From the NCBI GenBank assembly GCA_016763795.1, contig JAESTF010000358.1:1-32963 (forward strand): a stretch of DNA of 32,963 bases, read 5' to 3'. The notes under the pieces were generated by a model. That model saw only the letters and a program-made list of their open reading frames with translations. It was not told the origin of the DNA and ran no database searches. The translations under genes were made by a program, and so were the position numbers. This stretch comes from Flavobacteriales bacterium (GTDB lineage Bacteria; Bacteroidota; Bacteroidia; Flavobacteriales_E; Vicingaceae). This document shows, one piece after another, positions 17,249 to 23,557 of this stretch; the first letter of the stretch is position 1; each line of letters opens with the position of its first letter.

Positions 17249-17270
17249 CCCGACAAATTCCCGACAATAA
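17249..17270. promoter_or_regulatory. Tandem CCCGACAA repeat, candidate operator
   Basis: CCCGACAA occurs at 17249-17256 and again at 17260-17267, an 11-bp period that places both copies on one DNA face. It lies between the XRE regulator gene and the serine hydrolase it precedes, where the hydrolase promoter should be. It is GC-rich in an AT-rich gap. No third copy is visible upstream of the regulator. Confidence 0.4.
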
Positions 17271-17280
17271 ATTGGCGTGT

Positions 17281-17820
17281 CTATAAAAAACTGAAATTCA
17301 GATTAATGTATAGCTTACTGGCTTTCTCAATTTCTATTGTATTTCTAAGGATAATATATAGGTTTATTATTACTAATAGAAGCATTGTTAGTGGAACTAT
17401 CTGATTACTTAAAGAAAGCCATTTACCCAAAAAGATAACTATTAACAAAATGACTGGAAATGATAAAGTCCATAATATTTGAATAGAAACAATTTGTTTT
17501 GTTACAGTATTTATTTCCTTTTTCCAACGCATAATAATTAATGGTATTATAATACTCCCGAAAGGAATTATTAATAATAATATGGAGGATAAATTAATAT
17601 ATTTGATGAGTTTTTTGTTGTCTTTTACTGATTCAACTTTTTCTTTTAGTAAATCATCTTTACTTATCTCTAAAGCCTTCGACAAGGCATTTAAAGTATA
17701 ACCTTTAGGTCTTATTCCAGATTCTACCCTTTGAATAGTCCTTACAGACACGCCTGATTTAGCAGCCAATTCTTCTTGTGTTAAGTTCAATTTTTCTCTG
17801 TACTCTAAAAGTTGTGACAT
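17281..17820 (-). CDS. XRE-family HTH regulator with C-terminal membrane segments
   Basis: Residues 1-60 are a Cro/C1-type helix-turn-helix (YREKLNLTQEELAAKSGVSV, then RTIQRVESGIRPKGYTLNAL). The C-terminal 100 residues contain three strongly hydrophobic segments, at about 76-95, 108-130 and 138-158, so the regulator is predicted to be anchored in the inner membrane with its DNA-binding domain in the cytoplasm. This HTH-plus-helices architecture is seen in Bacteroidota; the signal is not known. The gene precedes the serine hydrolase on the same strand by 62 bp, with a tandem octamer in the gap, so local control of the hydrolase is a reasonable inference. The last residues (NLNFSFL) are close to the stop, and there is no sign of truncation. 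Confidence 0.88.
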   Translation of the reverse strand: MSQLLEYREKLNLTQEELAAKSGVSVRTIQRVESGIRPKGYTLNALSKALEISKDDLLKEKVESVKDNKKLIKYINLSSILLLIIPFGSIIIPLIIMRWKKEINTVTKQIVSIQILWTLSFPVILLIVIFLGKWLSLSNQIVPLTMLLLVIINLYIILRNTIEIEKASKLYINLNFSFL

Positions 17821-17916
17821 TATTCAAGTTTAAGTTTTATAGTTTGAGTATTTTTAAATTACTACCAATGTACTTGTTGCTCGTGTTTTAATGCGATTTA
17901 CATTTTACGGAGAAAA

Positions 17917-19095
17917 TCAAATGCACTTTAATATCACCTCCCCAGCTTCTCTAATTTCTTTTTCAGTAATAGAAAGAGGAGGAGATAGCCTGAAAGCAGT
18001 TGGAGTAGATAAAAACCAAAAGCCAATAATTCCGTTTTCTAAGCACTTTTCAACTACTTGAGCTACTTTTTTTTGCGAACCTAAATCTACGGCTAAAAAC
18101 AAACCAGCTCTGCGTATTTCTTTTACTTGGTCTGATTTAGAAAGTATATCTTCTAAAATCTGTCCTTTTCGTTCTGCTTCAATTATCCAGTTTTCTTCTT
18201 TTAGTACATTAATACAAGCATTGGCAGCAGTACAATTAATAGGGTGACCACCAAAAGTAGTAATGTGTCCTAACATTGGATTATGTGTTAAACTGTGCAT
18301 AATTTCAGTAGAAGAAATGAAAGCACCAATTGGCATTCCGCCACCTAAAGCTTTACCTAAAGTTAAAATATCAGGGATAACATTGTAATGTTCAAAAGCA
18401 AAGAATTTACCTGTTCGTCCCATACCAACTTGTACTTCATCAAAAATTGATAAGGTACCAGTCACAGTGCATTTGTCCCTTAAAGCAGATATAAACTCTT
18501 GAGTTGGTTTAATTAAACCAGCATCACCTTGTATGGTTTCTATAATTACACAAGCAGAGTCTTCAGTGATGAGATTTAATGAATCAACATCATTGAACGT
18601 TATAAATTTAATATTAGGTAATAAAGGCTTAAAGCTTGATTGTTTTTCTTCATTTCCAGTAACACTTAAAGAACCATGAGTACTTCCGTGATAAGAATTT
18701 TTACAAGAAATTATTTCTTGTCTTCCTGTATATCGTTTAGCTAATTTAATAGCTGCCTCGTTTGCTTCTGTACCAGAGTTTACAATGTAAGAGCAATTTA
18801 AATTATCGGGTAGGATAGAAGCTAAGCTTTTTGCTAAATCCAATTGAGTATCTTGAATGTATTCGCCATACACCATTACGTGTAAATGTTTGTCCAATTG
18901 ATTTTGTATGGCTTCTATTACTTTCGGATGGCGATGTCCAATATTGTTTACAGCAACACCAGCAATCATATCTATATATTTCTTTCCAGATTTATCCCAA
19001 ATGTAAACTCCTTCAGCTTTATCAACATCAATTAAGTAAGGAGATTGATTGGTTTGACCCTGTAGATTTAAAAAGGTATTTAATCGATTACTCAT
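17917..19095 (-). CDS. Class III PLP aminotransferase (acetylornithine/aspartate aminotransferase family)
   Basis: This 392-residue enzyme has the full set of subgroup II aminotransferase motifs: NSGTEANEAAIKLA (106-119), SYHGSTHGSLS (134-144), IFDEVQVGMGRTG (217-229) and the PLP lysine K248 in TLGKALGGGMPIGAF. The length matches the acetylornithine/4-aminobutyrate group. Flavobacterial members are generally annotated only as aspartate aminotransferase family. No arginine-biosynthesis genes are nearby, so a role as ArgD is unsupported, and the true amino donor is unknown. The gene is the last of a minus-strand run with the ABM protein (28 bp upstream) and the SAM hydrolase, probably one operon. 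Confidence 0.9.
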   Translation of the reverse strand: MSNRLNTFLNLQGQTNQSPYLIDVDKAEGVYIWDKSGKKYIDMIAGVAVNNIGHRHPKVIEAIQNQLDKHLHVMVYGEYIQDTQLDLAKSLASILPDNLNCSYIVNSGTEANEAAIKLAKRYTGRQEIISCKNSYHGSTHGSLSVTGNEEKQSSFKPLLPNIKFITFNDVDSLNLITEDSACVIIETIQGDAGLIKPTQEFISALRDKCTVTGTLSIFDEVQVGMGRTGKFFAFEHYNVIPDILTLGKALGGGMPIGAFISSTEIMHSLTHNPMLGHITTFGGHPINCTAANACINVLKEENWIIEAERKGQILEDILSKSDQVKEIRRAGLFLAVDLGSQKKVAQVVEKCLENGIIGFWFLSTPTAFRLSPPLSITEKEIREAGEVILKCI

Positions 19096-19123
19096 TTGTA
19101 ATTTGATTTTTAGGATTTGTAAT

Positions 19124-19423
19124 TTACAGTTTCACTAAACTGTTCAGACTCCAAGCTTCTGCCTTTTCTATAAATAATGGCTTTGTTTTTGCCCATACAT
19201 TTTTAAATAAATCAGAATGGCGGTATTTTTCTAAATATTCTTCAGATTTCCAGATACTGTAGGTAAAATAAATGTTCGTGTGTGTGTTGTTGTTAAGTAA
19301 TTCCAAATGCTCAACACCTTCAAAACTTCTTATTTTATCTTTAACCTGATTAAAGTTATTTAAAAATTCATCCACTTTAGTTGGATCAAAAGTCATTTTA
19401 ACGATTCTAATCATAAAATTCAA
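19124..19423 (-). CDS. ABM-family (antibiotic biosynthesis monooxygenase-like) protein
   Basis: The 99-residue product is a single ferredoxin-like ABM domain: an N-terminal strand IRIVKMTF, helix VDEFLNNFNQVKDKI, strand HLELLNN, the typical TYSIWKSEEYLEKYR segment, then FKNVWAKTKPLF. Such domains form dimers and include quinol oxygenases and haem-degrading enzymes, but most members have no known activity. The frame opens at 19423 with a second ATG at 19414. Either start overlaps the end of the SAM hydrolase gene (stop at 19407), indicating translational coupling. The aminotransferase follows 28 bp downstream. Confidence 0.85.
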   Translation of the reverse strand: MNFMIRIVKMTFDPTKVDEFLNNFNQVKDKIRSFEGVEHLELLNNNTHTNIYFTYSIWKSEEYLEKYRHSDLFKNVWAKTKPLFIEKAEAWSLNSLVKL

Positions 19424-20189
19424 TTCTTATAATATCTCCTTGGTTAATTCCAAATAATTTATTGGCATTAGCCTTATTAATGGCGATTTCAATATAACCT
19501 GTAGAACTAAATAGTGCAACACGTTCACCTTCTACCACAGAAGAGTATGCAAGGCTAATCTCATCGATTTCATACTCTGCACTTCTAAAAAGTATTTTGA
19601 ATGACCGTCCGTTGCCATATTCTTTAAATAATTTTTCACTAATATTAGTAATTACGTTTCCATAGTGGTCAATATAAGTGGCAATGCCTTTTATAATGTT
19701 GTTTTCTGAAACAGCTCTAAACATTGTTCTAACGGAAAGTTCATGTTTAGCAGTACCAATAACTTCTAAAGTCCCTCCACGAGCAATGTGGCAAGCAGCT
19801 TTAACAAAAACATCTTTTGTAGGGAAAGTAATTCTATCCGTATCTTGAGAAATTGTTAATTCTACTACTTTTTCAGGAGGGTTATCAAAGATTAGTGAAA
19901 AGATACCATTGTCTGCACCAATAAAATAATGACCATTTGCGTAAAGTGCTACATGTGGTATATTCACATCAGCTTCTGAGTTTACACCAATAATATGAAC
20001 TGTTCCTTCAGGAAAATCTTGATAACAGTTTCTTAAAATAAAAGCAGATTTTTGAAGGTCAAAAGAAGGGACTTCATGGGTAATATCAACAATTGTAATT
20101 TCAGGAGTTTCTTTTAAAATGGCACCTTTAACAGAAGCTACGTAGTTATCTACAAGTCCTAAATCTGTTGTTAAAGTAATAACTGCCAT
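19407..20189 (-). CDS. SAM hydroxide adenosyltransferase (SAM hydrolase, DUF62 family)
   Basis: This 260-residue soluble protein begins with the family signature ITLTTDLGLVDNYVASVKG, followed by VDITHEVPSFD, the HIIGVNSEADV region and YFIGADNGIFSLI (family pattern PDNGLL). The second domain contains YIDHYGNVITNI, the usual link between the two domains. Characterised relatives hydrolyse S-adenosylmethionine to adenosine and methionine; the related fluorinases and chlorinases use halide instead. Nothing here suggests halogenase activity, which cannot be excluded by eye. The gene overlaps the ABM gene by 17 bases at its 3' end. It is transcribed divergently from phoH across a 53-bp gap, an arrangement common in flavobacteria. 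Confidence 0.92.
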   Translation of the reverse strand: MAVITLTTDLGLVDNYVASVKGAILKETPEITIVDITHEVPSFDLQKSAFILRNCYQDFPEGTVHIIGVNSEADVNIPHVALYANGHYFIGADNGIFSLIFDNPPEKVVELTISQDTDRITFPTKDVFVKAACHIARGGTLEVIGTAKHELSVRTMFRAVSENNIIKGIATYIDHYGNVITNISEKLFKEYGNGRSFKILFRSAEYEIDEISLAYSSVVEGERVALFSSTGYIEIAINKANANKLFGINQGDIIRIEFYD

Positions 20190-20242
20190 TAAAAATAGTT
20201 AATAAGTTATGTCTGTCTTTATTAATTTATTGTATCTAAATA

Positions 20243-21250
20243 TTGAAATTTAACGTACAAATTAAGAAGATTCAAAGTTATAAATTAAAAACAAATTATT
20301 TGAGCGAAAAAAATATTGAAATTTCAGGCGTAAATCCAGTAGAATTCTATGGGGTTAACGAAAGTAAATTAGGTGTAATAAGAAGTTATTTTCCGAAACT
20401 AAAAATAATTGCGAGAGGAGATGTTATAAAAGCCATTGGCGATGGTAATGAGATTTCAGTTTTTGAACAAAAAATAGGATTGCTAATACGCCACCTAACT
20501 AAATATAAACAACTCACAGAAAACAATATTGAACGACTAATGGATGAAGATGAATCGGAAGAGAAAAGTAAAACTTTAAAACACGATGCAGATGCTTTAG
20601 TCTTTGGTAATGGAGGTTTAGTTATAAAAGCACGAACAGCTAATCAACGAAAGTTAGTTAGTGAATCGGAAAATAATGATATGGTTTTTGCTATTGGACC
20701 CGCAGGTACAGGGAAAACGTATACAGCAGTAGCTTTAGCTGTTAGAGCACTTAAAAACAAAGAAGTTAAACGAATTATTTTAACTCGACCAGCAGTTGAA
20801 TCTGGAGAAAACTTAGGTTTTTTGCCAGGAGATTTAAAAGAAAAATTAGATCCTTACATGCAACCATTGTATGATGGATTAAGAGACATGATTCCTGCGG
20901 AAAAATTAGCAGAGATGCTAGAATCTGGCATTATACAAATTGCGCCATTGGCTTTTATGAGAGGTAGAACACTAGATAAGTCCTTTGTTATTCTAGATGA
21001 AGCCCAGAATGCTACAGAAAGCCAGTTTAAAATGTTTTTAACCCGTATGGGTAAATCTGCTAAATTTATTATTACAGGAGATCCAACTCAAGTAGATTTA
21101 CCAAAAAGACAACCTTCTGGGCTGTCGCAAGGATGGACTGTATTAAAAGATGTTAAAGGTATTGCTGTAATTACTTTTGATGAGAATGATGTTGTAAGAC
21201 ACAAATTGGTAAAAGCTATTATTGGAGCATATAAAAAGTTAGAGGAGTAA
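20243..21250 (+). CDS. PhoH-like ATPase
   Basis: This cytoplasmic P-loop ATPase has Walker A GPAGTGKT (152-159) and Walker B VILDEAQN (249-256). An N-terminal domain contains YFPKLKIIARGDVIKAIGD (49-67), and the PhoH core includes TRPAVESGENLGFLPGDLKE. PhoH-like (YbeZ) proteins are linked to ribosome and RNA metabolism, often with YbeY; no ybeY is in the window. The start is uncertain: the longest frame uses TTG 20243, but homologous proteins begin near residue 20, where TTG 20300 gives MSEKNIEISGV. No ATG is available upstream of the conserved part. The 335-residue frame is slightly longer than usual, in line with the later start. It is divergent from the SAM hydrolase gene. Confidence 0.92.
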   Translation: MKFNVQIKKIQSYKLKTNYLSEKNIEISGVNPVEFYGVNESKLGVIRSYFPKLKIIARGDVIKAIGDGNEISVFEQKIGLLIRHLTKYKQLTENNIERLMDEDESEEKSKTLKHDADALVFGNGGLVIKARTANQRKLVSESENNDMVFAIGPAGTGKTYTAVALAVRALKNKEVKRIILTRPAVESGENLGFLPGDLKEKLDPYMQPLYDGLRDMIPAEKLAEMLESGIIQIAPLAFMRGRTLDKSFVILDEAQNATESQFKMFLTRMGKSAKFIITGDPTQVDLPKRQPSGLSQGWTVLKDVKGIAVITFDENDVVRHKLVKAIIGAYKKLEE

Positions 21251-21288
21251 AATCTAAATTACAAATAGGTAAATTAGCTCAGATTATA

Positions 21289-21296
21289 TATATTTG
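21289..21296 (+). promoter_or_regulatory. Promoter element TATATTTG for STAS/rnz
   Basis: This is a full match to TAnnTTTG, 22 bases before the ATG at 21319. It lies in the 68-bp gap after phoH, so STAS and rnz probably form their own transcription unit. Confidence 0.5.
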
Positions 21297-21318
21297 TTTC
21301 ATTACAAAATAGAGAGCC

Positions 21319-21690
21319 ATGAGTTTTAAAACTGATCAACAAGATAATTATACCTTAATTAAATTTAGTACTGATAAATTGGATGCAATTGTAGCACCAG
21401 ATTTAAAAGCAGAATTGGTTTTAATTAGTAAACAAGGTGCTAATACAATTTTAGTTGATTTAGAAAGCGTAAGATATTGCGATTCATCAGGGTTAAGTGC
21501 ATTACTGATTGGACATAGAATTTGTAAAGAAACAAAAGGTTCTTTTATTTTGAGCGGATTACAACCTGCAGTAGAGAAACTAATTACTATTTCGCAACTT
21601 GATACTATTTTGAATATAAAAAAAACGGCTAAAGAAGCAATAGATTTAGCTTTTGTAGATGATATAGAACGGAATTTAGGTACTGAATAA
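21319..21690 (+). CDS. STAS-domain anti-sigma factor antagonist
   Basis: This 123-residue single STAS domain has the core VDLESVRYCDSSGLSALLIG at 46-65. Ser56 or Ser57, after the conserved Asp, is the phosphorylatable position in SpoIIAA-like proteins. Such proteins bind anti-sigma kinases when unphosphorylated and are reset by PP2C phosphatases. No kinase gene is nearby; a SpoIIE-type phosphatase is encoded at 10894-12060. The stop lies 5 bases before the rnz start, so the two are coupled in one operon. This STAS-rnz pairing recurs in Bacteroidota, and its functional sense is unclear. Confidence 0.9.
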   Translation: MSFKTDQQDNYTLIKFSTDKLDAIVAPDLKAELVLISKQGANTILVDLESVRYCDSSGLSALLIGHRICKETKGSFILSGLQPAVEKLITISQLDTILNIKKTAKEAIDLAFVDDIERNLGTE

Positions 21691-21695
21691 TTTAG

Positions 21696-22622
21696 ATGTC
21701 TAAATTTAGTGTACTTATATTGGGGAATGCTTCTGCCTCACCAACTTTAACAAGAAGTAATACTTCACAACTTATTAATATAGATGAGCAGTATTACTTA
21801 ATGGATTGTGGTGAAGGAACCCAACTTAAATTACGAGAGCACAAGATAAAACTCCAACGAATTAGCCATATTTTTATCAGTCATTTGCATGGAGATCATT
21901 ATTTAGGTTTAATAGGCTTGTTGCAAACCATGCACTTAATGGGACGAGAGTCTGAATTAACCATATATTGTCCTGGAAATATTAAAGAAGTAATAGACGT
22001 GCATTTAAAAGCTTCGGAAAGCCAATTGAGGTATCTGCTTCTCTATAAAACCGTAAATAATACTACATCAGAATTAGTTTTTGAAAATGATAAAATTGAA
22101 GTAGTATCTATTCCTTTAAAACATAGAATACCTTGTTCGGGTTACCTTTTTAAAGAAAAGGCAAAGCAAAGAAGAATTAATCCAAAAGCCATTAAAGCTT
22201 ATAACGTTCCTAAATATGAAATAAATAAGCTGAAAATAGGGGATGATTACGTTTTAGAAACAGGAGAAATAATCGAAAATAGTAGACTAACAATGGATGC
22301 TCTGCCATCTTTCTCTTATGCTTTTTGTTCAGATACTAAATATTATGAACCTATTTCGGATATAATTAAAGGGGTTGATCTGCTTTATCATGAGGCTACT
22401 TTTATTGAAGAACACATTGATAGAGCTAAGAAAACGTATCATTCAACCGCAAAACAAGCGGCTCAAATCGCATTTAAATCAGAAGCTAAAAGATTGATTA
22501 TCGGGCACTTCTCTAATCGTTATCCAGATTTGAATGTGCTTTTATCAGAATCTAAAACAGTTTTTAAGAATACCGAATTGGCAATTCAAGGAGAAGTGTT
22601 TAAAGTTGATGTTTCCCTTTGA
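21696..22622 (+). CDS. rnz: Ribonuclease Z
   Basis: This 308-residue metallo-beta-lactamase-fold endonuclease of tRNA 3'-end processing carries the zinc motif HLHGDH (63-68, with H63, H65, D67 and H68 as ligands). The early NASASPTLTRSNTSQL and MDCGEGTQLKL segments are typical of the family. Later ligands are in FCSDTKYYEP (Asp), YHEATF and IGHFSNRY (His). The length fits the short bacterial form. It follows the STAS gene by 5 bases. A partly degraded variable region (FKEKAKQRRINPKAIKA) corresponds to the exosite arm region. Confidence 0.93.
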   Translation: MSKFSVLILGNASASPTLTRSNTSQLINIDEQYYLMDCGEGTQLKLREHKIKLQRISHIFISHLHGDHYLGLIGLLQTMHLMGRESELTIYCPGNIKEVIDVHLKASESQLRYLLLYKTVNNTTSELVFENDKIEVVSIPLKHRIPCSGYLFKEKAKQRRINPKAIKAYNVPKYEINKLKIGDDYVLETGEIIENSRLTMDALPSFSYAFCSDTKYYEPISDIIKGVDLLYHEATFIEEHIDRAKKTYHSTAKQAAQIAFKSEAKRLIIGHFSNRYPDLNVLLSESKTVFKNTELAIQGEVFKVDVSL

Positions 22623-22662
22623 TAACAATGTTAATAGCATGTTAATAACTATTGAAGCTTAT

Positions 22663-22694
22663 ATTGTAAAGGTCTTGTAAATCCCCTAAATTTG
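22663..22694 (+). promoter_or_regulatory. Promoter for HU (ATTG-N20-TAAATTTG)
   Basis: TAAATTTG (22687-22694) matches the -7 consensus, and ATTG at 22663-22666 is a -33 element 20 bases upstream. The HU ATG is 35 bases further on. The spacing is typical of strong Bacteroidota promoters. Confidence 0.6.
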
Positions 22695-22729
22695 ATTACA
22701 TATTTATTAACAATTTAAAAATTAAAATT

Positions 22730-23002
22730 ATGAACAAAGGAGAATTAGTTGATGCAATTGCAAAAGATGCAGGATTATCAAAAGTTGACGCAGGAAATGC
22801 TTTAAATGCATTTGTATCTAACGTAACAAAATCTTTAAAAGGTGGTAACAGTGTACAGTTAATCGGATTTGGAACTTTTTCTATTTCTGCAAGAGCTGCA
22901 AGAACTGGTAGAAACCCACAAACTGGAGCTACTATTCAAATTAAAGCAAAAAAAGTTGCTAAATTTAAAGCTGGAAAAGCATTAGCTGATACAGTAAAAT
23001 AA
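22730..23002 (+). CDS. HU-family DNA-binding protein
   Basis: The 90-residue protein is a standard HU/IHF-type histone-like protein: an N-terminal helical dimerisation part ([20 protein letters not shown]), then [20 protein letters not shown] with the DNA-contacting arm [11 protein letters not shown], and a C-terminal Lys-rich helix. It bends and compacts DNA as a dimer. It has its own promoter and a strong terminator 20 bases after the stop, so it is a single-gene unit, probably highly expressed. Confidence 0.96.
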   Translation: MNKGELVDAIAKDAGLSKVDAGNALNAFVSNVTKSLKGGNSVQLIGFGTFSISARAARTGRNPQTGATIQIKAKKVAKFKAGKALADTVK

Positions 23003-23022
23003 TTTAGATATATATCTAGAAG

Positions 23023-23059
23023 AAAGGTCCTAACGGTTTCGTTAGGACCTTTTTTTTAT
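23023..23059 (+). terminator. Strong Rho-independent terminator of HU
   Basis: AAAGGTCCTAACG (23023-23035) pairs perfectly with CGTTAGGACCTTT (23040-23052) across a GTTT loop, and the T tract continues to about 23057. It is the most convincing terminator in the window. Confidence 0.92.
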
Positions 23060-23077
23060 ATCTATTTTGAGAATGTT

Positions 23078-23127
23078 ACTCTTTTGAGGGGAAGGGATAT
23101 TGTACGCTTAAAAGTCCTCATAAGAGT
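23078..23127. repeat. Long stem-loop between two terminators
   Basis: ACTCTTTTGAGG (23078-23089) pairs with CCTCATAAGAGT (23116-23127) at 11 of 12 positions, with a 26-base loop. It lies between the HU terminator and a second terminator at 23163-23195. It may be part of a small RNA. No open frame or clear TAnnTTTG promoter is visible here. Confidence 0.35.
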
Positions 23128-23162
23128 CGTTAAGGTTGTTTCTTCAGGGTTTTAACTCACTA

Positions 23163-23195
23163 AAAAAACCACAAACAAATTGCTTGTGGTTTTTT
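23163..23195. terminator. Bidirectional terminator
   Basis: AAAAAACCACAA (23163-23174) pairs with TTGTGGTTTTTT (23184-23195) over 12 bp around a 9-base loop, with A and T runs on opposite sides. On the minus strand it ends the small membrane protein gene. On the plus strand it would end any transcript begun after the HU terminator. Confidence 0.8.
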
Positions 23196-23213
23196 ATTGA
23201 CTAAATTCTTTAA

Positions 23214-23435
23214 TTAAGAGTTCGGTGGCGGATTTAAATTATCATCACCACTTTTATAAATTACCGAGAATATAAATAAAATAATTGCCGAAGAAATAAA
23301 GATAATGAAGATCGAGTATAATGATTTCCATGCAATATTTTTAACATCTATAATTTCCCAAATACCTAAAATTGCCAATATGGTAAAAAACAATGTAAGT
23401 GTTGCTAATAAAATTGAGATTCCTTTTCTGAACAT
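23214..23435 (-). CDS. Small two-helix membrane protein
   Basis: This 73-residue protein has two hydrophobic helices, at about 6-28 (GISILLATLTLFFTILAILG) and 38-62 (SLYSIFIIFISSAIILFIFS), and a short polar tail ending NPPPNS. I do not recognise a named family. It is probably real: a TAnnTTTG promoter lies 24 bases upstream, a terminator lies just downstream, and composition is normal for an inner-membrane protein. No function can be assigned. Confidence 0.7.
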   Translation of the reverse strand: MFRKGISILLATLTLFFTILAILGIWEIIDVKNIAWKSLYSIFIIFISSAIILFIFSVIYKSGDDNLNPPPNS

Positions 23436-23458
23436 AATTTTAAGTTTTATGGTTTAGC

Positions 23459-23466
23459 CAAATTTA
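23459..23466 (-). promoter_or_regulatory. Promoter element for the small membrane protein (TAAATTTG, minus)
   Basis: The reverse complement is TAAATTTG, a full match to TAnnTTTG, 23 bases before the ATG at 23435. No clear -33 element is present. Confidence 0.45.
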
Positions 23467-23557
23467 GGTATAAACTATCTAAGTGGCTTAATTTTAACTG
23501 TTAAGGATTGTTAATTTTTTTGTTTGAAAATTGAAGTTTATGGTAATGAGTTTAATT

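Noticed and set aside
18831-19106. Plus-strand 91-codon frame
   Set aside because: Antisense to the class III aminotransferase, whose motifs are intact.
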